Source: Paramacrobiotus richtersi
Taxonomy: Eukaryota; Tardigrada; Eutardigrada; Parachela; Macrobiotidae
Reading direction: 5' to 3'
Length of the DNA: 20,149 bases
Assembly (NCBI GenBank): GCA_034698045.1
Contig: JAQGAU010001271.1
Span: 1 to 20,149, forward strand
Shown: piece after piece, positions 1 to 10,390 of the stretch
Numbering within the stretch: the stretch's first letter is position 1
Layout: every line of letters begins with the position of its first letter
Notes under the pieces: model-generated
Told to the model about the DNA's origin: nothing
Seen by the model: the letters and a program-made list of their open reading frames with translations, nothing else
The model's database searches: none
Position numbers and translations under genes: made by a program

Positions 1-366
1 TGAAGGAGGAGGAATGTGTACCATGGAGTGGACGAATGATAGACAGCATGAATAGCTAGAGAAAAGAGCTCCATCGTTCTTAAAGTTATATAACCAAAGC
101 ACCACGAACATATTTACGACAGTGGCTACGCATAGATAACGTTTGATAAATTAGTGGTCTTCTTACTGATAGCGTTGAGTGTGATAAGCAGTCCAGCCAT
201 AATCCAGTGCGCCAACCCGATCCACATTAGTACTCGAATCATGATATCACGGAGTCAGCATGCAAGGATTTTGTTGACAGAATTCGTCAACCAGGAAGAT
301 GAAGTATAAAATTTATTTGCAGATGACTAAAATCGCAATGTTGCTGTTGGAGTAGAGACTGTTAGC
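1..366 (-). pseudogene. Fragmented third copy of the same membrane protein family, cut by the window edge
   Basis: The pieces fall in three frames. The minus strand 366-316 reads NSLYSNSNIAILVICK then stop, corresponding to the SLYNAFSPLLLMLYGCK helix of the copy at 10391-11049. From 239 it reads IRVLMWIGLAHWIMAGLLITL, like the third helix. From 129 it reads VATVVNMFVVLWLYNFKN, matching LWLYNW; the DNA GCTTTGGTTATATAAC versus GCTTTGGCTATATAAC is nearly identical. The middle (second helix and loop) appears deleted. There are several stops, so it is not a working gene. Confidence 0.5.
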
Positions 367-1740
367 TTAACAATGACTCGGCAGCAACAGGAAGTTACTA
401 GTACGCAACGACATTGTAGGGTCGTGCTGACTCGTGCACTAACTGGAAGTTCGATCTACATGCCAGCCCCATGCAATGAGGCGTGTTTAACCTGCCCGAT
501 AGAGTTAAGGATATTGCCGATCAATATATATCATCACATGATTTACAACAACGCACAAGTCAGTTACAACTGTATACTAGGGCGGTGTCACATTTATACA
601 GTCATCATGTATTTTACGCATCAAACACCCAGTAACTGCAGAGTGTACATATGCCGGACAGATAGCTACCTTAATGACAAGAAACCGAGAGGAAACTATC
701 GTCGTGGTAACGAAGAAAACGACGCAAACTTACTACAAGTATCAAAAATTCAAAGTGGCAACTAAAACAGTCCAAGTTCGGTATTTGACAGCGGTAACAA
801 AAAAGACGTTTGGATTCAGATGACAGCCCCTTTGCGTACAGTATAGCACTGGTGCCGGCATGACCGACTGCTGCCCGATAAGCAGAAACTAATACCTAGT
901 ATAGACACTAATCGGCGGACTTGTAGTGGTTTTACAGGGACGCCGTTCAAACTATGCTGTTTTTTTTCGTTTTTGTTAAGTAGATGCTGTAGCTAGCGTT
1001 CAGGTGTATCTCCTTAAATACTACTGATGAAAACCGCGATCCTAACACAAAGTGCCCACAAATTACGGGCAGAGTAGAGAAACGAGTTTTCATAACGCAG
1101 TCTCCGACTTATTTGTCAGCTTCTCTCTTTAGTCTGGTTAATCATTCTTTCCGGAGGCATGGTGGTTTGTGCTAGTGAAAGCTAAACCTTCGTGTGGGAA
1201 GCACACGTACAATCTTTAATGGTTGGTCGAAGGCCCTAAGTGGATTTCTACATATATATAATTTGTAGCACGGAATTTTGGAACGTTTTTGCGCTTGTTG
1301 GCAGTTATTGTTGTTATGCAGTCAGCAGTCTTCATATTAAAAGGACTGCGTGTGAGAAAACAAGGTCCTACGAACGCTGCGCCCTTGTGGAACGTTGCGC
1401 CGCTATGGAACCATAGTACTGCACAACACTGTAATGCAAATGACCGACACTGCTCGAGCACCGCTGCCAAAAAACGTAATGAAGTGTTGGGAAGCAGTTA
1501 ACAACTTTGCTGTTGCCTACGTACTCACAATGCCACATACTCACATGTGTATTGATCTATTGATTCCAGCTCTAGCGTGTGCATCGGGTTTGTGGGTGCC
1601 GGTACCCCGCAACAACTGCCCACTTCTAGCACATTTCCGCAACACCAAATTCATACCCATGAATGCAAACAACGCCAAAGTGGAGAGCACAAAAAAATTA
1701 TGATTAGACGATGCCGATGAAGTAGACCTGCTGATACTGT
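367..1740. other. Non-coding stretch, nothing convincing
   Basis: Only short frames in both directions, with codon composition like random DNA and no recognisable domain. The plus-strand 130-codon frame at 373-765 is tyrosine-, cysteine- and histidine-rich with no pattern. Apart from a T-run at 959-967 and the 18-base tandem duplication at 1376, I see no structure. Confidence 0.5.
1376..1412. repeat. Short tandem duplication
   Basis: GCGCCCTTGTGGAACGTT is followed at once by GCGCCGCTATGGAACCAT: two imperfect 18-base units. No gene is evident around it. Confidence 0.5.
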
Positions 1741-1932
1741 CATGACTCAACGCCGTCAATGTTGCTACTCAACTTTCAAAGTGTACGTTTTTGTACAGAT
1801 TCAAATACATTTTCTTTATGGTAGGTGTTTGGTATACATCACATCAGCAACATGCCACAAGCAAAATTTCATTTCTGTAATCAATTACGCGTCACAATAT
1901 ACACCACTGAACATCGACCAAACCGTATGGTT

Positions 1933-1981
1933 TTGTTATACGAGGTTTTGTTTACAGTACACAATTGCAATGCAGCATTCA
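1933..1981. repeat. Short repeat shared with 3792-3833
   Basis: TTGTTATACGAGGTTTTG and a following ATGCAGCATTCA match ATGTTATACCAGGTTTTG and ATGCAGCATTCA at 3792-3833 in the same orientation. Each copy lies to the left of a decayed membrane protein fragment (2137 and 4766). It is probably what remains of the 3' flank of an old tandem array. Confidence 0.45.
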
Positions 1982-2136
1982 GCTCACAGTCATTCCGGTA
2001 AGAAACTTATCCGTTGGGAGCTTGTCCCTCACTACTCAGCTCGGCAGCCATCTGGTTGTTCTTCAGCACATTGCCATAAAGACTGGCATTGCATTTGATT
2101 CTCGTTAGCAATCCTGCAGTCTTCAGGACGTTCCAG

Positions 2137-2460
2137 TCAATTCTCCTGAGAAACTAGGAAAGAAAGGTTGAACGTTACCAGACCGCTGGTCCACTGATCC
2201 CCACGAAACAAGTCCGCGCATGTAAGGAAATGGGCGTCGTCAGCGACGACATAATTGGTTGTCCATCCCAGCAAGCCCAGCAGGATAGTGGGACAGAGGG
2301 TACCCAGCATTTTGACGGTACCAGGAACCACAAAGTTGAAGTGCAAGCGCCATATGATGACATCCCAGTATTGCCATTCGACTTGATCGCGCTTGATATA
2401 GGCCACGACGCAGCACTTTCAGCCGTGAACACCATGGCGGCAGTGATGACCGCATTTCGG
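2137..2460 (-). pseudogene. Possible fourth, very degenerate membrane protein fragment
   Basis: One minus-strand frame (from about 2345) reads a polar start, then VPGTVKMLGTLCPTILLGLLG and WTTNYVVADD, a plausible helix plus loop, and ends at 2137. Its place and pattern resemble helix 2 of the copies at 4766 and 10391. The upstream part seems to continue in a different frame (MVFTAESAASWP). Similarity is weak and was judged by eye, so this could be chance. Confidence 0.25.
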
Positions 2461-2519
2461 AGGTAAAGCAGGAAGATATTGCAGAATGGGTTGGAAGAAT
2501 GGCAGTGAGTATGTACATC

Positions 2520-4105
2520 TGCGAAAAATGCGCTGCGAAATCACCTTCTCATCTGCTTATTCTTAGCAAAATCGCAAATGCCACAATTGTACATTGTAAC
2601 TACATTAGATAGTATTTTAGCAAAGCAAAACCATATCATTTGGATTGTGGAGCCTTTAGCGAAGGTCAAGAAAAAAGCGTTACCGTTATAATCACAAAAG
2701 AACAGCATTCTGCAGGCTTCAAAGCTAAAGTTTCGTTTTAGTGATAACGAACGGACGAACGGTGTTAGTGAAAACCATTACTATCTGACTACTGCAAAGT
2801 CAGCGCTTAAAGCTACGGGTTTCCTAAGTAATAGCAGCCAGAGCCCAGTTCGCGATCGCCGTCCACTTAAGCACCCGTATCATGGCCGTAAAGGTTTACA
2901 GAAACCGTGCAAAGATATGAATTCACTGAGAAGATCCCGCTCGAGCATGAATATTGCATGCAAGTTGATGCAACACCAGAGATAACAATTCTAACTTATC
3001 GAAATCGGCGACCTTTGAAGAAAAGAGCGAGCTCGAATAAAAGTACTACTGTGTACCCGTAAGGCAGAATTTATACACGACAACACGTGTCATGCACTAG
3101 CGGACGATAAAACTTCCATGTGAGTTGTATTTATAACACTTTTTTAGCGACTGGGACACGGCACTGGTATTCCCATGCAGCAGGTACGTATTTGGCAGTA
3201 CACAGTAGTGTACTTATATCAGCACGGCATGTATCATTCGCGGAATCAGCTCTAATCTGACTCGCCTCCGATAATAAGGAAGGTAATAGTAATGCAGCCC
3301 ATAAATCCTGCAACACAACCGATGATCGGGTTAGATCGGCTGCTGCTGTTAGTAGCCTGCTTGGATCTACACATCGGAAAATCGATGGATATATGTTTCC
3401 GTGCACCACTGTCCCCACGCATGCTAGGAAGACGCGTACGTGTAATTTCGGTTAGGCATATGTGCATATTTAATGAATAATATTTTAGTCTAGCAGCATA
3501 CTAGCAGCAGTCTTGGCTCTTGCTGGAGGCAAGCGGAAGCTCACTTGCTTCAACAAATTAATGGCCGGTTTTTGTCAACTCTTTCCTCTTGGAGCAGAGC
3601 AAGCGAGGTCTTCTTCACTGCATTCCAAAAGTATGTACTGTACTAATTCTAGTAACCTAGACGAACAAATGACATCCAAGCTGTGCCCATTGTGTATACA
3701 TGTAAAATGGTGTAATGCTACTAATGCATCGTGTAGTACTCAGTCACAGACCGGGTACAATAATTATCAAAAACTCGAACCGTCCTCAACCATGTTATAC
3801 CAGGTTTTGCTTACATGAAGCATGCAGCATTCATACGAAAGATTATTAGAACTTTCTTTTTTGAGGCAGTGAACCACTAGTTAACGTCGAAGAGTGCCCA
3901 GAACGCACCCTTCACAATCATACCCTTATAAACACTCGTCAACAGAAAGAACAAAAAGGGCTAACGAAATTTGGCAAAAAGCTTGTGAAGCTTATTGACA
4001 AGGTGCCAGCCTACGCTTATAAAAATCGTAAGCTTTTGTTGTGAATTTGTTCTGCGTACTCTGACTTGTGTGCAATCACGCTTTTAATATTTCAAGTAGA
4101 AATAA
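2520..4105. other. Non-coding stretch, only faint coding traces
   Basis: A minus-strand hydrophobic piece at about 3330-3255 (NPIIGCVAGFMGCITITFLII) may be another scrap of the membrane protein family, but flanking similarity is absent. The plus-strand frame at 3513-3818 is unrecognised. The rest is stop-rich. Confidence 0.4.
3792..3833. repeat. Short repeat shared with 1933-1981
   Basis: Direct-orientation partner of the repeat at 1933-1981, about 20 of 23 bases alike in the first part and ATGCAGCATTCA identical in the second. It lies between the decayed gene at 4766-5634 and older non-coding DNA. Confidence 0.45.
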
Positions 4106-4631
4106 TCGACCGAAGCGAAGCGGAGGTCCTCCATGTTCAAGAGTAACGCAAAAACGTGGGTTGGCAACCGTTTCTGCGCACTGCGATAGCGCAGTCAGTT
4201 TTCGTTCGATTATCGCCAAATTTGAACAGAACCTAGACTGTGGCCTGTAGATGAGCTGTATACTTTTTGGTACGAATATCTCGAAAAATGAGCGAGATAT
4301 AAGCAAAATAAGAGCACGTTTTTGAGAACAAAAGATTCCTTTGTGTGCTTTACGTTTAACAATAGGACTTGCGCAATGGGTTACCCGTGTGCTTGCTGGT
4401 TAGTTTGCCATAGCGAGACTGGAACGGACGGGCCTCTCTGAGCCCCTTTCTGTGAGATAAGAGACAGGGCTGTCTGATTCAGTCTTGCTATGATGAAACT
4501 CAGTACAATGCACAAGTCATGCAGCACATTAATATTTTTAATATAACAGTAAACAGGCCGGTATGTTCTTCTGAAATATCTCCGTTCGCTTCGGTCTTCA
4601 TCGCAAGCGCAGCGGAGTGCGATTACCTAGT
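4106..4631 (+). mobile_element. Non-autonomous inverted-repeat element, copy 1
   Basis: About 526 bp, repeated in opposite orientation at 8008-8539 with high identity over nearly the whole length. It starts TCGACCGAAGCGAAGCGGAG. Near the other end (4580-4596) lies the inverted form CTCCGTTCGCTTCGGTC, so it carries subterminal inverted repeats of about 17 bp. A further shared 35 bp (GCGCAGCGGAGTGCGATTACC) follows. There is an internal hairpin from CATAGCGAGACTG (about 4410) to CAGTCTTGCTATG (about 4480-4493). No transposase is seen and no clear target duplication. It looks like a MITE or part of a larger fold-back element. Confidence 0.75.
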
Positions 4632-4765
4632 ACGCATCAGACTAGATTGATAGCAGCGAACTAACGAAATCAGTCGGGTCACCGATAACTAGTGATAAGA
4701 AACTGCGCACACAGGTTTTTGCATTTTAATAAGCTTAGGTGCCTTAGCAAGTCTAACGTGGTTAA

Positions 4766-5634
4766 TTATACGCTAATCAGTGCCATCGCGTCAAAACCGG
4801 TGTCTGTGTTCTGTGTACGAACACATTTCTGCGTACATTCGAACGTTTGGAACCAACGGATATGCTCTTCTTCCGATACACCTGGCAGCATACATGGAAG
4901 AGTAGCGACCCAGGAAAGTCCAATCAAACCAGGTATCCCCAAAATGTAAATATAGGACATTATTTCCTTCACAGTCGGTGGCCAAGCCGAAGAAGCATTT
5001 GACGGTGCCGTGCAGATCAGAATCCCGATGTCGGGAAAGCGTGGATCCTTCTCAATGTTCTGCAGAAGACATGGGATGACACGAATGTCTCCAATCATCT
5101 GGAATCCATAGGAGCCATTACCGACGGTACCGCTAAAACAGGCGCACATACAGATCGCACCGATTAGCCACAGTTTTAAGGTGGATTTCAAACGGCCAGT
5201 CAGCTCCTGGGTACGGTAGTTTGTAACAGTTTCACGGCATTTGAATCCGTAGAAAACTACCAGTAGACTCTGAGTAGAGGAGCAACAGTACTGTAAAGGT
5301 TGTGGAGCATGTACGCATACCCATGACGTCGAAGTTTGATATGTTGTGAAAAGCGCTGCAATGAGAAACGTTAATTATGTAGCTGTAAAATGTAGCATAG
5401 TTTCAGCTGTGTCACGTAACACGTGCCAGCTGCATTCAAGGGGAACAGCATTAATCCAAATAGCAGACTGAAAGCGCCAAAGACATTCACTAGAGTAGCG
5501 CGTGTAACATTAGCAGATAACAGGAATAAGTTAATAACACACCGCAATTTGTGGTACCCATTTTGCTCACAGCAATAAACAAGGTCCCCAAACGGTACAG
5601 CACTGTCACCGCATTCATGGTGAATAAGAGCTTC
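4766..5634 (-). pseudogene. Decayed multi-pass membrane protein gene, possible gustatory-receptor-like
   Basis: A first hydrophobic segment (about 5510-5416; minus strand reads VNVFGAFSLLFGLMLFPLN) ends at a weak GTGACA donor. A possible 60 bp phase 0 intron (5415-5356) ends in GTTTCTCATTGCAG. The next exon starts RFSQHIKLRRHGYAYMLHN and leads into a helix. An 11-nt insertion at about 5262-5272 (flanked by repeated CTACT) breaks the frame in that helix. The frame then resumes with LLVVFYGFKCRETVTNYR, a second helix (LKLWLIGAICMCACFSG) and a later one (IMSYIYILGIPGLIGLSWV), stopping at 4766. The copy at 10391-11049 aligns along this part, which supports real ancestry. The FxLFGLMLFPLN start is reminiscent of arthropod gustatory receptors, but I cannot assign the family. 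It lies inside the inverted pair 4106-8539. Confidence 0.6.
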
Positions 5635-5649
5635 TTAATTATTAAGAAG
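5631..5649. repeat. Short near-perfect palindrome
   Basis: CTTCTTAATTATTAAGAAG: nine-base arms around one central base. It lies just upstream (in minus-strand sense) of the first helix of the decayed gene at 4766-5634. It may be chance in AT-rich DNA. Confidence 0.6.
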
Positions 5650-5774
5650 GGTGGACAGGAATCTAACAAACAGTCACAGGTGTTGGCTGGACATGCTGGA
5701 TATTTGTAACACAATAACGGCTGCAGTAGCAATAGTCACTAGAGTTCTGCAATGGATCAAAAAATCGGCCCAAT

Positions 5775-5895
5775 TCATATCCAACAAAAATTTTTTCGTC
5801 CAAATCCATACCAAAACAAAATCTTTTCTATTAAAACCGTCCAGTCCAATCCAGAACCAACATTATTGGTCCACATCCAGTCCAGTTCAATCCAG
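5775..5895. repeat. Degenerate CAGTCCA/AATCCAG short repeats
   Basis: Repeated TCCAATCCAG, CATCCAGTCCAG and TTCAATCCAG units in an A- and C-rich stretch. Simple-sequence origin is likely, and no coding potential is seen. Confidence 0.5.
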
Positions 5896-6061
5896 ATTTA
5901 TGACCTTTATGGTGACCCATGACAACAAGAAAAACATGAACATAAGAAATTGGCTACGAATTATCAAGCTCATCGTTACAGATTGTACAAGGCGAGTTAC
6001 TGTGGAGCACAAATAAGCAGTCGCTAGCGTGACAAGATGTAAACTCATTAATTGTAATGGG

Positions 6062-6228
6062 GTGTATCTAAAACGTGGCGACCACGGACGTGGTTGTGGT
6101 CGGCTGTGGTTGTGGTTTCCGGTGACCGTTGTGGTCGACGGTGGTTGGGAGTATCTGTGGCCGTCTGTGGTTATTCGTGGTCGGCAGTTGCTGTCGTTGA
6201 ATGCGGCGAAGACCTTGCCGTTCAGCGG
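6062..6228 (+). repeat. Left arm of a GTGGT-rich inverted repeat
   Basis: Starts GTGTATCTAAAACGTGGCG and runs through repeated TGTGGT units to a GACCTTGCCGTTCAGCGG end. It pairs with 6991-7164 in opposite orientation, with strong identity apart from small indels. The arms enclose about 760 bp with no convincing ORF. The pair could be long terminal inverted repeats of one transposon or two inverted copies of a MITE. Confidence 0.7.
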
Positions 6229-6990
6229 CCAGCATTATCAGCGGATCAGTGAATTCTGCGGCCCCTGAGCACGCTCAAGAGTTAAGTTGAGCGTATTATC
6301 CGGTGCAGTTACAAACAATTTGGCATCCCTGAAGTCACTGACAATGTAGCAAAATTCAGCTGACTACCAAGAAGGGATGGGAATGGTCGGCCTCATCCAG
6401 GCTGGATGATCCAACAGTTGAATTCATCTTATCCAGTTTTACGGGAAGTGCACAATGAACAAAGGGATTTAAAATAATGCGGATTATTTAAATGTAAAAA
6501 CAGCGTTGCACTGGGCTCTCACGACACTTCATAGCGCGGACTGCTTAGCATTGACATGCGCTTGCACAGCATTCTCTGACGAATTGTTGTAAGTTTGCTG
6601 AGGCTTCGCTCGGATTTTGCCGTAGTGCTGCAAGCTGCGATTTCGTGTCATAATGCGCGCAGTTTCCTGCACGCTTATTCTCCTTGGGTTGACGCTCCTG
6701 CTTGCTTTTCTTTGCCGTTTCATTTATACTAGCCCCACGAATTAACGTCACTGCAGTTTCTATTAGGTCAACAATGATTGTTTCAGCGAATATTGTGCCC
6801 TTTCCGGTATTTTCTGTATTCCCTGATTTTTTGTTTTGCGGCCTGATGCAATACTAATTATTCGCAGTCACTTCAGGTCTGCGCACTTGGTGGTCACTTG
6901 TTTTATTTTATTCAATATAGGGTAGAATAGGCAAGCTGAGAGGGTTTCGGTGTTGAACGCCAAAGCGCAAAAATCTCAGCGGCGAGGAAG
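6229..6990. other. Interior of the GTGGT-rich inverted pair, no gene seen
   Basis: Both strands show only short frames. The longest, minus strand 6751-6545, is rich in K, Q, N and S and matches nothing I recognise. A transposase remnant was looked for and not found. Confidence 0.5.
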
Positions 6991-7164
6991 CTGAGCGGTA
7001 AGGTCTTGACAGCAGTAAACGACAACAACTGCCGACCACGAATAGCCACAGAAGGCCACAGAAACCCACACCCACCGTCGACCACTGACGACGACAAAGG
7101 TCACCGGGAACCACAACCACAGCCGACCACAACCACGTCCGTGGTCGCCACGTTTTAGACACAC
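6991..7164 (-). repeat. Right arm of the GTGGT-rich inverted repeat
   Basis: Inverted partner of 6062-6228; its outer end on the minus strand is GTGTGTCTAAAACGTGGCG. It contains a short insertion (near GTCGTCGTCAG) relative to the left arm. Open frames across it come from the periodic GTGGT composition, not from a gene. Confidence 0.7.
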
Positions 7165-8007
7165 TCATCCTCAGTGGTTCGGTTTGTACACAAGACCAAC
7201 TAGGTTAAATCTGAGAAGCGATTGTACACGTTAGCGCGTCCCTACTTCCTGGCGAGAGGAACACACTTGCAGTTGCCGTGACCCACACATGCTGCTTATT
7301 CGTTCCCGCAAGCATTCTCGGTGCGGTGTGCAGATGTACAGTACAGTATGTTCGGTACTTCTGACAAACGTGGTCTACCTGGCTGATGCATATTTGGGTT
7401 GTGCGCATCTCAGCGTAATGCGAAGACGTAATGAGCAGTAACGTAATGGGACGTTGGCCATTAAATCGATAGATTCGACACGATGCTCGATACTCGTACT
7501 CTGTGTTTGGCTTTGAAAACCGATTCGCATTTTGCAGTGGTTAAGATGTGAGCCGCGGACGCAGAGAACATATTAACTTACCAAATTCCTAGAAACAGCT
7601 GTGTGCTTCAAGCTACAACAGTTCGCGCATTTACCGGCATTGACCATACAGTGCCCGATAGCAGCCCTAATCTGAGATTCTGAATCGCTGTCGTGTGATG
7701 AAATCGATTATCCAGCCGAGAAACACTGAGATCAAGAAGCTTTATAATATGCTGCTTGTTCGGCTATACAGAATAAGTACCTACACGTCGAACCTCGGCA
7801 CATGTACGCCATTGCGCAAATTCAAGTAGGCCGCTTCGCCGATTGTAGTCAGGAAGGTCAGTGTATAGCTGCAGAAGGATTGTATATGGGAAATCCAGGT
7901 TGTTCGTTGCTGCCTCTTGGTTCGAAGTTTTGTTAACAATCATGTTGGGTTCTGAAGGATAAGTTTTTGCCTGTCGGGATGTAATTTGCCTATTCTGGTG
8001 GAGATAA
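7165..8007. other. Non-coding stretch inside the large inverted pair
   Basis: A minus-strand frame of about 80 codons (8007-7764) continues out of element copy 2 and ends …LLEFAQWRTCAEVRRVGTYSV. It has no recognisable domain and the part within the element is not coding. No other structure was seen. Confidence 0.45.
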
Positions 8008-8539
8008 ACTAGGTAATCGCACTCCGCTGCGCTTGCGATGAAGACCGAAGCGAACGGAGACATTTCAGAACAACATACCGGCCTGTTTACTGTTATATTA
8101 AAAAAAATTATATGCAGCACGTAGATTGTACACTGAGTCTCATCATAGCGAGACTGAATCAGACAGCCCTCTCTCTCTCTCTCATCTCGCAGAAAGGGGC
8201 TGAGAGAGGCCCGTCTATTCCTGTCTTGCTAGGGCCTAACTGACAAGCAAGCACACGGGGGTAGCTCATTGCGCAAACACTATTGTTCGACGTTAAGCAC
8301 ACAAAAGAATCTTTTGTTCTCAAAAATGTGCTCTTATTTCGCTTATATCTCGCTCATTTTTCGAGATATTCATACCAAAAAGTATACAGCTCATCTACAG
8401 GCCACAATCTAGGTTCTGTACAAATTTGGTGAAAATCGGATGAAAACTGAAGGCGCTATCGCGGTGCGCAGAAACGGTTGTCAACCCACGTTTTTGCATT
8501 ACTCTTGAACATGGAGGACCTCCGCTTCGCTTCGGTCGA
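8008..8539 (-). mobile_element. Non-autonomous inverted-repeat element, copy 2 (inverted)
   Basis: Inverted partner of 4106-4631. On the plus strand it begins ACTAGGTAATCGCACTCCGC and ends GGAGGACCTCCGCTTCGC then TTCGGTCGA. It differs from copy 1 by scattered substitutions and by expansion of a CT run (8169-8183). The internal hairpin is kept (CATAGCGAGACTG at about 8144-8157, CCTGTCTTGCTAGGG further on). The outward ends of both copies are the same GACCGAAGCGAA end. Confidence 0.75.
8169..8183. repeat. CT microsatellite inside element copy 2
   Basis: A run of about seven CT units. The matching place in copy 1 has only a short, interrupted GAGACAG stretch, so the run expanded after the two copies separated. 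Confidence 0.8.
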
Positions 8540-10390
8540 AAATAGAATCTTAACGATACGGACCCGGACAACAAGGATTCAGGAGAAGAGCTGCTTTATA
8601 TTAAACATTAAGCGAGATTATATGCTGGATGCCCGCAAACAGCAACACCCTCTTTAATAGCTATACATGTACTTCCATCCATTCGTCTTTGTTAGCGGAA
8701 ATTCTGAAATCAGATGGTTGCGGTGCTGAGCATTCTGGTTCCAGTTTTGTTGATTTTCATGTGCGGGGGCTTCGCAATGCCGTTCTTGCATTTATGCCCT
8801 CCAGGACATTTTTGCAATGGCTTCATAGGTAGCTCTAGCTCGTTAACATAATATTTCATCGCTAAAATGCAAAATTTCTTATGCCTTCAGTTCCGTCTGT
8901 TGCGATACTGCGAACGAACTGTGGTTTACACAAAATAATGTCTGGGTACCGTAGGCGAATGAATAGCATTACCGAGCTCTAGAGCCTTTCTGCACATACA
9001 GCGCACATTTCCATGTCTTGTTTTTGCTGCATCTTACTGACATGTGTTAAATGCATCGATTTCAATGATTTGGTGATTAATTTACCTAACTTTTCCAATA
9101 GCCACGCATCAATTTTTTCCGTTGTGGCTAGAGAAGTGCGAAAACTGTAGTTATCACAAACAGTATCATTTTTTATCACACTTTGCATAAACGTTCACCG
9201 CCGTTCATTCTTTACATGCATGTAAGTCGTCTGGAAGAATGTCGAAAAATAGGACTAAAAGATCGCGTTTCTCTGCTGATTTGCATTTTCGGTATTATGC
9301 AGGATGAGCGGGTTAACGCTGGTTCCATCATCAGAACTCTGCACATCGCAAGTCATAAATACAGTACTGGTGACTATTACTGTACTGGCAGATCGTCGAA
9401 TTCTAAATGTCAGGATGACTCACACCAGTACGACGAAGGTCACGAATCAGTACACGAAACGTTTACATGACAGAGCGGGCTTCGTTAGAGCTCTAGCCGA
9501 ACATGCAATAATATGTATCTGTTTAATGGACTGTACATGTAGCAAATACCAACTAATAACAACAGCCAGCGTTTCATCGTTCTAGTCTGACTGAACAGTC
9601 AACAGTGTGTGGTCAAAACTTACGACGGTCTGTGCGACTAAACCAAAATCACAGTCTTTCTGTTTCAGCTACAATATCTTCAGTTCGCCGCGCTTCTATC
9701 ATGACCCTGAAATAGGTCTTTCATGAAACCGCAATTGTTTGGAAGCCCGTCGCAATTCAGCACATATTTGGAAATTTTACGTGCTGGTCTACATACGATG
9801 CATAGTGTACCGTTCCAATACAAGCTACATGTGAAAAAAGAGTTGGGGTTTGGATTATCTAGCCTAGATACAAAACCGCAAACCGGTAAAGTTTATTCCT
9901 TTCTCATTGATAACGCTAGCGCACAGATTACTACATGTTGCGAAACACTAATTATTAAAACATCCGATCTCATCTCGTTCATTAACCTGCGCCTTAACAC
10001 TAGGCATCGCGCCCAAAACTGCGGCCGCAAACCGCAAACAATCAATCGGGAATACCAATAATGAAAACAAGTATGGGCTGAGTCATTGGGCTACACGTTG
10101 GCCTTTCTGATGGAGCAGTATACTGCGCTGCATTCGCGTATCTTTTATAAGAAAAAACTTTGTAATTATATCACAAGTATGGTAGATATTACCTACTTCC
10201 CAGAAGAACGGGAAACCACAAAGTTTGTTGTACTTCATCTCTTTGTAACATGCGCAATGTGATGACGAGAATGACACGATAACTTTAAAAATACGGGTCT
10301 ACGGACTCGGAATTCGGGTGCACATGTTTCCATACTATGCATAAAAGTATAAAGAGCAAACAAAACCCGACTTTACAATGAATCAAAACT
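8540..10390. other. Non-coding stretch, unrecognised short frames
   Basis: The longest frames are 112 codons plus strand (9723-10061) and 95 codons plus strand (9183-9470), plus a 69-codon minus-strand frame (9188-8979). None shows a domain, signal peptide or membrane segment. The repeated AAACCGCAAA words near 9870 and 10025 are the only internal repetition noticed. Confidence 0.45.

Noticed and set aside
3131..3418. Possible further membrane protein copy
   Set aside because: One hydrophobic run only; no consistent match to neighbouring helices, so left as a note rather than a gene.
6908..7168. Three overlapping minus-strand frames with W, V and G repeats
   Set aside because: Produced by the periodic GTGGT composition of the inverted repeat arm.
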